Of a DNA stretch of 32,802 bases, positions 10,201 to 18,861 are shown one piece after another. The notes beneath the pieces were generated by a model. The model saw nothing but the letters and a program-made list of their open reading frames with translations. It did not search any database and was not told the origin of the DNA. Source of the stretch: Lachnospiraceae bacterium (GTDB lineage: Bacteria; Bacillota; Clostridia; Lachnospirales; Lachnospiraceae); NCBI GenBank assembly GCA_016282435.1, contig JAEEKN010000153.1, forward strand, positions 1-32,802, in the 5' to 3' direction. Each line of letters opens with the position of its first letter. Positions within the stretch are counted from its first letter, which is position 1. The translations under genes and the position numbers were made by a program.

Positions 10201-12175
10201 AATTTAGAAACTGCATGGATACGGCATGGTCTATCCAGGGCAGCATATCGTTGAGTTTGACATCTGTGATGTAGGATAACAGATCCAGTGAAAATTCGTA
10301 TCCGATGATGGCAGCTATTTCCAAAAGGTTTACGGCGTCTTCATCGAGCAGGCGCATTTTATTCCTGATAATGCTGATAACCTCGGCTTCCGAGTTGACT
10401 GTACGAAGCTTATCCCAGTCATGTTCGATGGTTCTGTTCGAGACAGTGATCACACCATCCTCCAACATGGAGCGGAGAACGTTAATGGTGTAATAAGGGT
10501 TACCGTCTGTCTTTTCTATCATGTATGTGGTGAGTACGCTGCATTCCTGACGGGGAAGCCCGAGGATATCTGCCAAGTACTCGCACATTCTGGTTTCGTT
10601 AAAAGGTTTTAAGGGCAGATCGAAGAAGCCTTCACAGGTCTTGAGTCTGGAAATGACGGAAGCAAGCAAAGGATTCTCTTCGGCGGATTCATAATCACGC
10701 ATGGTGACGATGATGGCAACCTTGTGTGATGCTACACGTTCGGCCATCTCGCAGATAAGCGAAAGTGATGATGAATCAGCAAACTGCAGATCGTCAAATA
10801 TGATACAATAAGGCTTGTCATCCCTAAGGAGTGACAGCATGAAGGTTGAAAGCAGCATGAAAGAACGCTGCTGTTCCTTGTATTCGTCGAGCGCAGGCAG
10901 GGATATGGCCTCTGTGAGCACCGAGCTCATGACGGGGCTTATTCGGGTGACGGTATCTGTCAGACCGCCAATAAGCTGTGACAATCTGTTTTTCTCGGTG
11001 ATCTGATGCTTACGTTCGTATGTACTGTATATGGAAGCAAATTCTCCGAGCAGCTGCTGGAATGCGGAATAGGGCGTCATCCTGTACTGTGATTTGAAGG
11101 AACTCCTTAAGACTACAGTTCCGTGTGATGTAAGATCAGCGTACAGGTTGTTCATCAGGTCTGACTTACCGCTTCCTACACCTCCGTGTACCAGAATAAA
11201 ATTACCTTTGGATTCGAAGGAATCCTCACATTTTTCTTTTATCTGAGTCAGTTCGTTCAGACGGCTGTACATCTTTGCCTTGCGGTTAAAGCCGTGAAGA
11301 ATATCGTTATCGGTGATAGGGTTCCCCAGTTCTGTATTGGACAGAAAACGGTCGATATCACTGATAAGCTCATTGGCGGTGGAATAGCGGAGATCGGGAT
11401 CCTTGCTGATGAGCTTGTTGATGATATTTGAAACATCCACGGGAATGGACGGGTTGATATCTTCCGGGGGTTTTACGCTGACTGCGATATGCTTGTAAAC
11501 CATGTTGTCCATGGTGTCCGAATGAAAGGGCAGGCATCCCGTCACCATGTGGTACAGGATGATACCGAGAGCGTAAAGGTCTGAACGCTGATCCACAGGT
11601 CTGTCGAGGACACCGGTGGTCTCGGGAGCCAGGAAGCCGAAACTGTAATCTATGTCAGTATTGGCAAAGCTGGAGTATTCGATGATATATGCCAGGGCAA
11701 AGTCCATGATCTTTACAAGAATCTGACCGTCCTGCTCGAGTATGAGTATACTCGGTGTGCGCAGCGCCCTGTGTATAACGTTAAAGCTCAGAGCGTATCT
11801 TAGCCCCGTAGCTATCTGCTGGGTGATGTTCAGAGCTGTTTTTAAATCGAGAGTTTTATTCTGCTCTATGTATTTGTTGAGCAGAATACCGTCGAAGTAT
11901 TCAAAAACGATGCAGATCGTATCGTCGTACTCACCGGCATCATAAACGCGCAACAGTGAGGAATGCTCAAAGTTGCGTATAACCTTCATCTCGTTCAGGA
12001 ACCTCATGCGTTCGCTCTCAAGTTTGGTGATGGCATGAGGGTTCATCATCTGGATGAGGACATATTCACTTGTATGTAGATGTTCCCCGAGATATACAGT
12101 CACAAAATTGGTTTTTGCAAGTTGTTGTATGACTCTGTATTTATCGAAAAGAACGGTTTTTTCAAGTAACTCCAT
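7298..12175 (-). CDS. Multidomain signalling protein: protein-kinase-like (predicted pseudokinase) - AAA-type ATPase - TPR - GAF - GGDEF diguanylate cyclase
   Basis: Kinase-like fold retained (FLAPET, DQRSDLYALGIILYHMVTG); Walker A GGVGSGKS, Walker B CIIFDDLQ; TPR stretch; GAF-like ERGILFLYPETG...MPMFVRGKLYGVIYLDS; GGDEF TDGLTQLYGRSYLD...MLDVDFFKKCNDTYGHQFGD...CRYGGEEFVILL. Confidence 0.92.
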   Translation of the reverse strand: MELLEKTVLFDKYRVIQQLAKTNFVTVYLGEHLHTSEYVLIQMMNPHAITKLESERMRFLNEMKVIRNFEHSSLLRVYDAGEYDDTICIVFEYFDGILLNKYIEQNKTLDLKTALNITQQIATGLRYALSFNVIHRALRTPSILILEQDGQILVKIMDFALAYIIEYSSFANTDIDYSFGFLAPETTGVLDRPVDQRSDLYALGIILYHMVTGCLPFHSDTMDNMVYKHIAVSVKPPEDINPSIPVDVSNIINKLISKDPDLRYSTANELISDIDRFLSNTELGNPITDNDILHGFNRKAKMYSRLNELTQIKEKCEDSFESKGNFILVHGGVGSGKSDLMNNLYADLTSHGTVVLRSSFKSQYRMTPYSAFQQLLGEFASIYSTYERKHQITEKNRLSQLIGGLTDTVTRISPVMSSVLTEAISLPALDEYKEQQRSFMLLSTFMLSLLRDDKPYCIIFDDLQFADSSSLSLICEMAERVASHKVAIIVTMRDYESAEENPLLASVISRLKTCEGFFDLPLKPFNETRMCEYLADILGLPRQECSVLTTYMIEKTDGNPYYTINVLRSMLEDGVITVSNRTIEHDWDKLRTVNSEAEVISIIRNKMRLLDEDAVNLLEIAAIIGYEFSLDLLSYITDVKLNDMLPWIDHAVSMQFLNYASARKTLVSFAHKQIHEVFLAMIDPTREKELHYWIAKGIEAKYVGETSSHLYRLVYHFLMADNDRGVRRYCLDAAHLAESTNANEEAINYYRKALELMGNRSNTNLESWISVKKSLINLNLTTGHFQDALNIASELLPLIENSLEKAKLYRNIGIGHFRQGNFRDCIMSLMSALKALNFKFPTSETEMNVMLHSLKANVKFSTGSDLTKNRFSTAEDATRRNTDINEEDKIIVSILETLIWVYAYTNKTGFNYTLLRLYTFANKKFGNSPELGFGASALVIYYELNTEKKKAKLAQSMTLTLRKSIGDRFGYARSLFISGLFATIDSDHDKAIKYYHEALDLFREIGDMWEINNIYIYLSLAYFMSGRFDEGREICETSIALSRKLSDKFNLLISSSIMVGCLACKGNFSLAEAAAESASGLNDELPIQFAQCFYRLMTGILKLEEGKFETAEKNLNIAQNYIDTVRFVEIPLLSVTSHLAIAKVSTFQMSRNSELQELRIRQESYLKTLCSQSLSDSKPYPCFRTSAYRACAKYCVMTNKPKKADEYFREGILIASETQNTFENAQIHYEYGLFLLDQHRNEESRYNIFDAYMNFSHISASVYVKKCEELITSRYADNFISNSLMADISSKQNRMNVDRKVNTLLRMGERLTSTLEIEELQNKILQDAVELTGAERGILFLYPETGDKKLYVASIFNTGNFDSYSYDWILEDVELTNQPVVINDVQSDEFRKNYSQMVRYGIKSVMAMPMFVRGKLYGVIYLDSRLVRGIFSNEYMETIGFIANQSGAPIENARLYHRAITDGLTQLYGRSYLDNLIIDKTSDSEKAKLSALMLDVDFFKKCNDTYGHQFGDEVLKQVASIMKKVTGNKGTACRYGGEEFVILLDSNNSEFAVSVAEKIRQSVETTSVPFNEGSKVTLVSITISIGVSIWNPRMERVELIEHADKALYAAKKGGRNQVRLWSSEM

Positions 12176-12259
12176 ACCCGTCTCCGTAATAGTTTTTTAC
12201 CTTCAGAATATATTATAACACATATTTTAAAATATTCATAGTAAAAATTTAGATTTTGC

Positions 12260-12288
12260 TTGACTTTTTTTTCTTCTCGTAGTATATT
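12260..12288 (+). promoter_or_regulatory. Sigma-A-type promoter upstream of tRNA-Pro
   Basis: TTGACT (12260-12265), 17-bp spacer, TATATT (12283-12288), about 20 nt before the tRNA. Confidence 0.75.
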
Positions 12289-12308
12289 TCACATTGTACG
12301 TGTGATTT

Positions 12309-12382
<74 letters not shown>

Positions 12383-12426
12383 TTTATATATTGTTGTTAC
12401 ATTTATCTATTTACTTATCAATATCG

Positions 12427-12452
12427 TCTTCTTTTACAAAAGTAAAAGGAGA
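12427..12452 (+). promoter_or_regulatory. Hairpin that can occlude the SD of the DUF5688 gene
   Basis: tcttcttttac-aaaa-gtaaaaggaga, 11-bp stem with one T.G wobble, containing aaaggag; ATG follows at 12457. Confidence 0.6.
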
Positions 12453-12456
12453 AGAT

Positions 12457-13362
12457 ATGAAATTACATGTATTTATTGAAGAGATCAAAGAAAGAGTGTC
12501 TGAAGTCTTGGGAGAGGATTACGAGGTCTCTCTTAAGAAAGTCTTGAAGAACAATTCAGTTGAATTCGATTGTCTTATTATCACCCACAGATTCGACAAT
12601 GTATCTCCAAGTATTTATCTTAACAGTTTTTATCTGGAATATCTGAACGGCGTTCCCATGGAAACTCTGGTCGACGGTGTTATTGCGACATATAAAAACT
12701 GTCTGGAACAATTTGACAGAAGCAAATGCTCTTTGATTGACACGGAGCATGCCGAGGAACATATAGTTCTGCGGCTTGTTAACTATGCCAGAAATATCAG
12801 GATTCTTGAAGAATGTCCCCATATAAGATGCAAGGATCTGGCTCTTATTTATCATTATATGCTGTCTGATGATAATAGCGACGGATTGGTAAGCGTGAGG
12901 ATTGACTATTCAAATATGGCTTTCTTCAAGCTGACCGAAGAAAAACTAAAGGAAAAAGCCCTGGAAAATACGGAAAGGTTATTTCCACCCGTTTTTGAAA
13001 AAGTAGAGTACCTGATGAAAGAATATTGCAGAAGGATGATGGGAAATGCGTTTACATTTGGGGATGAAAGGTTTGCAGATATGTTCCCGATGTATGTTCT
13101 GACCAGTAAAAGCAGGATGAACGGAGCGGTGTGCATGCTGTATAAAGGAATGCTGGAAAGGATAAAGAAGACCTTGGGTAAAGGGTTCTATATCATTCCC
13201 AGCTCTATAAACGAAATATTGATCCTGCCGGAATCCTACGGTATGAACCAGGAGGATCTGGCGGAGATGGTACAGAGTGTAAATTACGACATTGTTCCGG
13301 AAACGGAAGTCCTCTCAGACAGTGTATATCATTATCCGGATGACGAGTTGCAGTTATTCTGA
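12457..13362 (+). CDS. DUF5688-like protein (start moved from 12313 to 12457)
   Basis: The 12313 start lies inside the tRNA; ATG 12457 is in frame with SD aaaaggagaagat. MKLHVFIEEIKERVSEVLGEDYEV...YNIVPE-type C-terminus resembles DUF5688. Confidence 0.8.
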   Translation: MKLHVFIEEIKERVSEVLGEDYEVSLKKVLKNNSVEFDCLIITHRFDNVSPSIYLNSFYLEYLNGVPMETLVDGVIATYKNCLEQFDRSKCSLIDTEHAEEHIVLRLVNYARNIRILEECPHIRCKDLALIYHYMLSDDNSDGLVSVRIDYSNMAFFKLTEEKLKEKALENTERLFPPVFEKVEYLMKEYCRRMMGNAFTFGDERFADMFPMYVLTSKSRMNGAVCMLYKGMLERIKKTLGKGFYIIPSSINEILILPESYGMNQEDLAEMVQSVNYDIVPETEVLSDSVYHYPDDELQLF

Positions 13363-14142
13363 CGGGGTTCCGGATTCGGATGATTCCGAATCTTCCGTAG
13401 CGGGATCTACGGCGTTTGTCAGTTTATCCCAGAAGTCCTTTACGGTAGGATCGGAAGCTACTGCGTTGTCTATCTCGGTATATATCGAAGCCTGGAGTTC
13501 TTTTAAGTCTTCATCATTATCAAGTTTAGTAAGGATGGCCTGCGTCTCCTCGTCGAAAATACCCGAGAAGATGACGGGCTTTCCATCTTTATAAATGATG
13601 TAGAAGGACTCAAGTGAAGGTATCGGCGTATCTACTGTGGTGATGGTAGTGTAGAAAGTACAGTATACAACCAGATCTATGATACCTCCGCCTTGCTTGG
13701 TGTAGCACTTGAGGTCTGAATAACCCTTTACGTACTCGGTTTGTGCTGTGATGGTCTCAGCGCTGATATATACAGGGTCCGTAACCAGTGTCTTTAATGT
13801 AGCGATATCACCTGCGGCCTTCGCATCAAAATACTGTTCGATGATCTCGTGGACATCCGGATAAATCTCTAAACGAAGGGGATTCGGAGCATCTGAATCG
13901 AGCGTGGGCTTGGCTGATGTATCATTTTCCACATCTGTTTTGGAAGAAGTATCGTCCACGGGAGTGGGAACAGCTTCCTCCGTAGGAACGGGTGTTACAT
14001 CTTCGGGGTCGTCTAAGGTGGGATTTGGAACGTTTTTTATAACTACGGGGTTTTTTATGGGATGACCTGTGGAAAAAGTCAGCATTCCTATGAGCATTAT
14101 CCCCGTAAACATCGTAAAGATAAATCTCTTAACTATGGGCAT
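13354..14142 (-). CDS. Membrane-anchored/secreted protein, Thr/Pro-rich linker plus NTF2-like-looking domain
   Basis: N-term hydrophobic FIFTMFTGIMLIGMLTF; PTPVDD-rich linker; IIEQYFDAKAAGDIATLKTLVTDP; SD caggagg. Confidence 0.75.
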   Translation of the reverse strand: MPIVKRFIFTMFTGIMLIGMLTFSTGHPIKNPVVIKNVPNPTLDDPEDVTPVPTEEAVPTPVDDTSSKTDVENDTSAKPTLDSDAPNPLRLEIYPDVHEIIEQYFDAKAAGDIATLKTLVTDPVYISAETITAQTEYVKGYSDLKCYTKQGGGIIDLVVYCTFYTTITTVDTPIPSLESFYIIYKDGKPVIFSGIFDEETQAILTKLDNDEDLKELQASIYTEIDNAVASDPTVKDFWDKLTNAVDPATEDSESSESGTPSE

Positions 14143-14188
14143 ATATGATAAACCTCCTGAAAAAGCTATTAGACTTTAGACTCAAATA

Positions 14189-14265
14189 GTCAAAGTCACC
14201 TCGAAAACGCCTTCAGCGTTTCCTCGGTAACAAAACGATGCTCTGATATCTTCTATTTTGTTATA
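14189..14265 (-). repeat. Short copy of a structured two-copy repeat (54-bp core 14189-14242; upstream block 14245-14265)
   Basis: Core is the exact reverse complement of 32519-32572; gatatcttctattttgttata is reverse complement of 32418-32438 with 1 mismatch. Confidence 0.95.
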
Positions 14266-14291
14266 ATACCATATATTGAAAATATTATCAA
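14263..14291 (-). promoter_or_regulatory. Sigma-A-type promoter for the 13354-14142 gene
   Basis: On - strand TTGATA, 17 bp, TATTAT; the predicted transcript starts in the short repeat copy. Confidence 0.6.
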
Positions 14292-14409
14292 CTTATAAAA
14301 AAAGCAATAATTGATAATTAATAATTTTGATTTGGGTTGAATATACGGGAGGCATGTGATAGAATCGACGATGGTGTATTAGGGGAGAGTTCCTTTGAGG
14401 AGGTTTTTA

Positions 14410-15663
14410 ATGGGGGAGCTTATAGAAATAAAACAGGAACAGGAGCGGGTTATCCTTGTGGCGGTCGAAGAGAGGGAAGACGTCGATGTTGAAGCTTCAC
14501 TCGATGAACTTGAGGAATTGGCTGAGACTGCGGGAGCGCTGACTGTCGGAAGGCTTATACAGAAAAGAGAAGCTGCTTCACCGGCACTTTATATAGGAAA
14601 AGGTAAAGCGGAAGAACTCAAAGAACTGATTGTTCAAAATGATGCGACGGGCATTATCACAGATGATGAGCTTTCACCGGCACAGATGAAAAATCTCGAA
14701 GATGTTCTTGATATAAAGATCATGGACAGGACCATGCTCATACTTGATATATTTGCGAAGCATGCAAGTACATCCGAAGGTAAGCTTCAGGTAGAGATGG
14801 CCCAGTTAAAATACAGATCTGCCAGACTGGTAGGTATGAGGAAGTCGATGTCCAGAGTCTCCTACGGTATCGGAATGAGAGGACCCGGAGAAAAGAAGCT
14901 GGAAGTTGACAGACGTCTTATCAGGGACAGAATATCAAAACTCAGGGAAGAAATAGAAAACGTAGAAAAAAACAGAAGTACCAATCGCGTAAAGAGACAG
15001 AAGAACGGAAGTGTGGTAGCGGCTATAGTAGGCTATACCAATGCAGGCAAGTCTACACTGCTGAATAAGCTGACAGGCGCAGACATACTGGCCGCAGACA
15101 TGCTGTTTGCAACACTTGATCCTACGGTGAGGATACTTGAACTCAATGACGGACAGGAGATACTGCTCACTGATACGGTAGGGTTTATCAGGAAGCTTCC
15201 GCATCACCTGATCGAGGCTTTCAGATCCACACTTGAGGAAGCAAAGTACGCAGATATTATTATCCATGTAGTGGATGCTTCAAATCCTAAAGCTTTTGAA
15301 CAGATGCAGGTGGTATATGATACTTTACGTCGTCTGGGAGTGGGGGATAAACCGGTCATCACACTGTTTAACAAACAGGACCTTCTGACGGAAAAAGAAG
15401 TGCTCAAGGATCTTAACAGTGACAAGAGCATAGAGATTTCGGCTAAAACCGGCCAGGGTCTCGATGTTTTAAAAGATGAACTGGAAAAGGTATTACTGGA
15501 GAACAAAATTTATTTCGAAAAAGTCATAGATTACTCGAACGCCGGGGTGATACAGATGATAAGAAAAGACGGTACTTTGCTGGAAGAGGAGTATGTGCCG
15601 GAAGGAATATCTGTAAAGGCTTACGTTAGCCGGGAACTTTTCGGAAGAATTAAAGATATTTAA
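14410..15663 (+). CDS. hflX: GTPase HflX
   Basis: GIGMRGPGEKKLEVDRR, AIVGYTNAGKSTLLNKLTGA, LTDTVGFIRKLPHHLIEAFRSTLEEA. SD gaggagg is 6 nt before ATG 14410, preferred over TTG 14395. Confidence 0.96.
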   Translation: MGELIEIKQEQERVILVAVEEREDVDVEASLDELEELAETAGALTVGRLIQKREAASPALYIGKGKAEELKELIVQNDATGIITDDELSPAQMKNLEDVLDIKIMDRTMLILDIFAKHASTSEGKLQVEMAQLKYRSARLVGMRKSMSRVSYGIGMRGPGEKKLEVDRRLIRDRISKLREEIENVEKNRSTNRVKRQKNGSVVAAIVGYTNAGKSTLLNKLTGADILAADMLFATLDPTVRILELNDGQEILLTDTVGFIRKLPHHLIEAFRSTLEEAKYADIIIHVVDASNPKAFEQMQVVYDTLRRLGVGDKPVITLFNKQDLLTEKEVLKDLNSDKSIEISAKTGQGLDVLKDELEKVLLENKIYFEKVIDYSNAGVIQMIRKDGTLLEEEYVPEGISVKAYVSRELFGRIKDI

Positions 15664-15681
15664 GAAACGGGGTATACAAAG

Positions 15682-17565
15682 TTGAAAAAAAGAAGTATTT
15701 TAGGCAAAGTATCACTGATACTGGTAATGTGCCTTCTTTCCTTAAGTCTTACCGCTTGCGGGAAAAAAGACGGAACGGGCGATGACGGAAACACGGAGAA
15801 CGTCACACCTACCGAAGCCGATAAAGGGAAAGACAGTAATGGGGATAACAAAGATCCAAAAGGTAACAAAGGAGACAAAGAACCTGATTGGGATGACTAT
15901 CCGAGAACTACAGTGGCACCCACTCCGGAACTTGTAAAAAGCGAAAGCATCAGTAATCTTGCAAAAGAGCAGAATCCGAAGAAAGAGGATGCAACCGGAG
16001 AAATCAAGGTAGGCCTTACTTTCTATGCGGACGGTTCGTTTGAGTTTGAGCAGGATAACCGTTTTTATACAAATGATGTAGAACTTACCATTACGGCACC
16101 TTCGGGCGCAAAGGTTTATTATACTTTAGACGGTAGGGAGCCTACCCTTGATTCATGGGTATACAGCGAACCTATCAAGTTCCTTACTCTGGGCGGGGAT
16201 TTCCCGGATGCATATACACTTCGTGCATGCATGATAAATCCTGACGGAACACAGTCAAAGATTGCCGCCAGAAGTTTTCTTGTCGGACGAGGGACAGAGG
16301 AGAGATTCTCAAGCCTTGTATTTTTCATAAGCGGAGATCCAGACGATCTGACGGAGTCACCGAACGGTATCATGTACGGTGACAATGCTTTCGAACGCGG
16401 GCATGAGTCCGAGAGAGAAGTTTATATCGAGGCTTTTGAAGCAGACGGAACTCCGATCTTTGCACAGTACGGCGGAGTGAGAGTCTACGGAGGATACTCC
16501 AGAAATTCGACCATAAAGTCCCTTAAGCTTTTTGCGAGAAAGCTGTATGATGAGGATCACAAGAACTTTAAGATAGATGCATTCCAGACTCCAAAGCTTG
16601 GCGAGGATGACGGGGACGTCATCAAGAAGTATGACAAGCTGGTTCTGAGAAATGGAGGAAACGACCTTCAGTTCGGTTTCATCAGAGATGAACTCAGCCA
16701 GACGCTGGTAAAGAAGGCAGGGTTTGATACCTACGAAGCCGTAGTTCCGGTAGTAGTTTATCTGAATGGTTCATATTACGCATTCCACTGGCTTCATGAA
16801 AACTACTGTGACAAGTATTTTAAGGAGCGTTTCGGTGACGGAGACGGTGAGTTCGTCGTTCTGGAAGGTACTGACCAGGAAAAGGATGACGATGACGAGA
16901 TACAGGATATAGTGGATGATTATAATGCCCATTACAACAGATTCATCAATTCGGATCTTAAGAACGATGCAGTATACAATGAGCTGTGCAACTACATAGA
17001 TATCAACAGTTATCTTGACTTCTTTGCATGGAACATTGCCATCAACAACTGGGACTGGCCTAACAACAACTTTAAGTGCTATAAGTATGTGAAGGCCGAG
17101 GGTGAAGCTGCACGTGACGGTGTATTTAACGGAAAGTGGAGATTCCTTCCTCATGATATGGACTATACCTATGGTATTTACGATCAGGCAAAGGCCAAGG
17201 AGAATTACAACACCCTGCGTGTAGTCATGGATGAGAATAATGAACGTTATTCACCTCTCTTTACAAAGCTTATGGAGAGAGCTGACTGCAGGGCTTACTT
17301 TAGAGCAAAGACTCTCGAATTCATCAACGGAGCTTTAAGTGAACAGAGCATAAAGGAAGAGTACGAGAAGCTTCATGAGAGCAGAAGAAAAGAGCTCTTA
17401 AAGTATTACGATTTCCTGGAAATCTTAAACCGCAGAGGTGACTGGACCATCTGGACACGTCCTGAGAACTATGCAAACAACGAAAAGCAGATTTATACTT
17501 TTGCTGAGAAGCGTGCAGGCTATGTATTAAAGTATATGGACGAGCTGCTTCCCGAACTGGAATAA
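15682..17565 (+). CDS. CotH-family (secretory-kinase-like) lipoprotein with N-terminal chitobiase/FN3-associated-type module
   Basis: Lipobox SLTACG; APSGAKVYYTLDGREPTLDS; RVYGGYSRNSTIKSLKLFARKLY, FIRDELSQTL, NNWDWPNNNFKCYKY, GKWRFLPHDMDYTYGIYD. TTG start. Confidence 0.9.
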   Translation: MKKRSILGKVSLILVMCLLSLSLTACGKKDGTGDDGNTENVTPTEADKGKDSNGDNKDPKGNKGDKEPDWDDYPRTTVAPTPELVKSESISNLAKEQNPKKEDATGEIKVGLTFYADGSFEFEQDNRFYTNDVELTITAPSGAKVYYTLDGREPTLDSWVYSEPIKFLTLGGDFPDAYTLRACMINPDGTQSKIAARSFLVGRGTEERFSSLVFFISGDPDDLTESPNGIMYGDNAFERGHESEREVYIEAFEADGTPIFAQYGGVRVYGGYSRNSTIKSLKLFARKLYDEDHKNFKIDAFQTPKLGEDDGDVIKKYDKLVLRNGGNDLQFGFIRDELSQTLVKKAGFDTYEAVVPVVVYLNGSYYAFHWLHENYCDKYFKERFGDGDGEFVVLEGTDQEKDDDDEIQDIVDDYNAHYNRFINSDLKNDAVYNELCNYIDINSYLDFFAWNIAINNWDWPNNNFKCYKYVKAEGEAARDGVFNGKWRFLPHDMDYTYGIYDQAKAKENYNTLRVVMDENNERYSPLFTKLMERADCRAYFRAKTLEFINGALSEQSIKEEYEKLHESRRKELLKYYDFLEILNRRGDWTIWTRPENYANNEKQIYTFAEKRAGYVLKYMDELLPELE

Positions 17566-17574
17566 AAGACAAAT

Positions 17575-17606
17575 GAGCCCCGGTGTGATACCGGGGCTCT
17601 GATTTT
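17575..17606 (+). terminator. Intrinsic terminator after the CotH-family gene
   Basis: gagccccggt-gtgat-accggggctc followed by tgatttttt. Confidence 0.92.
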
Positions 17607-17619
17607 TTATGATCTGACT

Positions 17620-18588
17620 TTAGCGCATAAGCACTGTCAATATACTTAATGATATTAGAAGCTGGATGATACAGAACCTGATCACGGTCTGTGTATCGGA
17701 CCAGCCTTTATTTTTTCTGGCATGATCATGAAGAGGTGTACGGGTATTGGCAAGGATCGTGATCTTCAGGAATCTTTTTAAGAATATTTTTACCAGACCG
17801 ATTCCGCCATCTACCACGAATACGATACATATAGGAAGGAAGAGGATGGGATCGCCGCATTTCATGGCTGCGATGGCCATAAATACACCGATGGTTCTGG
17901 ATCCCGCATCGCCCATCAATATGATGCTCGGAGAGGCGTTGAACCAGAGGTAGGCGGAAAGTGCAGCCAGGAATAATATCTCGTATACCATGAAATCAGG
18001 TTCGGGAGTGAGCAGAAGGAATGTGAACAGGCTTATGGTGGTGAGAGTTGAACACAGTCCGTCGACACCGTCGGTACAGTTGATCACATTTATGGACATC
18101 CAGATAAGTATGGTGGCCAGGATGACATAAACCACATACGGGATTTCGATGGTAATATTCTCCCTGAATATAGCCGACAGGAGTGAAAGGTCTATCGTAG
18201 TTGAGTTATGCGCCGCAAATGTGATAGCTACTCCGACAGAGATCAGAAGATCGAGGATTCCTTTTTTATAATCGCTCCATGGGGTCTTTGATGCATCGTC
18301 CAGAAAACCTGTCATCATGGCAAACAAAAGGAATACAAGATATACAGAGTATTCTACATCGAAGGGTGCGAACAGAAAACTTAAAACGCAGAAGACGGTA
18401 ACAAATATGATGCCGGCTCCTCTGGGCTTTCCTTTTGCTTTTTCTGCATTAACCGCAAATGCACGTCCGATATCTCCGGGAAGTTTGCTTTTCAGTTTTG
18501 CGGTGAGGATAAAAGTTACAAAAAATACAAGTACCGATATACCGGCTACATATATGCCCGGTATTTTGTCAAATAATAGTGTAAGCAT
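17620..18588 (-). CDS. MraY/WecA-family polyprenyl-phosphate glycosylphosphotransferase (MraY-like)
   Basis: GFLDDASK, INCTDGVDGL, ILMGDAGSRTIG, RTPLHDHARKNKGWSDTQTVIRF; polytopic. Internal ATG at 18588 has SD GGAG; listed ATG 18600 has none. Confidence 0.88.
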   Translation of the reverse strand: MLTLLFDKIPGIYVAGISVLVFFVTFILTAKLKSKLPGDIGRAFAVNAEKAKGKPRGAGIIFVTVFCVLSFLFAPFDVEYSVYLVFLLFAMMTGFLDDASKTPWSDYKKGILDLLISVGVAITFAAHNSTTIDLSLLSAIFRENITIEIPYVVYVILATILIWMSINVINCTDGVDGLCSTLTTISLFTFLLLTPEPDFMVYEILFLAALSAYLWFNASPSIILMGDAGSRTIGVFMAIAAMKCGDPILFLPICIVFVVDGGIGLVKIFLKRFLKITILANTRTPLHDHARKNKGWSDTQTVIRFCIIQLLISLSILTVLMR

Positions 18589-18726
18589 ATGAATCTCCAT
18601 TCATGACATTATATGATTTCATTATCCTGTCTATTTTAACTCATTTGAAAAAAAAAGTACATAAGAAAGAAAAAATATTTTTTTGGGGTTGACTTTTAGG
18701 CTGAAATAGCCGATATTAATCATGGA

Positions 18727-18761
18727 GGGGTATGTCTATGCCCCGGATTTGTATGCCCGGG
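18727..18761 (+). promoter_or_regulatory. Overlapping, mutually exclusive hairpins in leader of the 18862 gene
   Basis: ggggtat-gtct-atgcccc (18727-18744) and cccgg...ccggg (18742-18761) share C18742-18744. Confidence 0.4.
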
Positions 18762-18861
18762 AATAAAAGATTCACGGTAAGGTTTTTCCGGTTACTTAAC
18801 GTATGAGACAGAGAAAACAGTGATTATATAGACCTACAGGGTTCTGACAGGAGGCAGGAGT

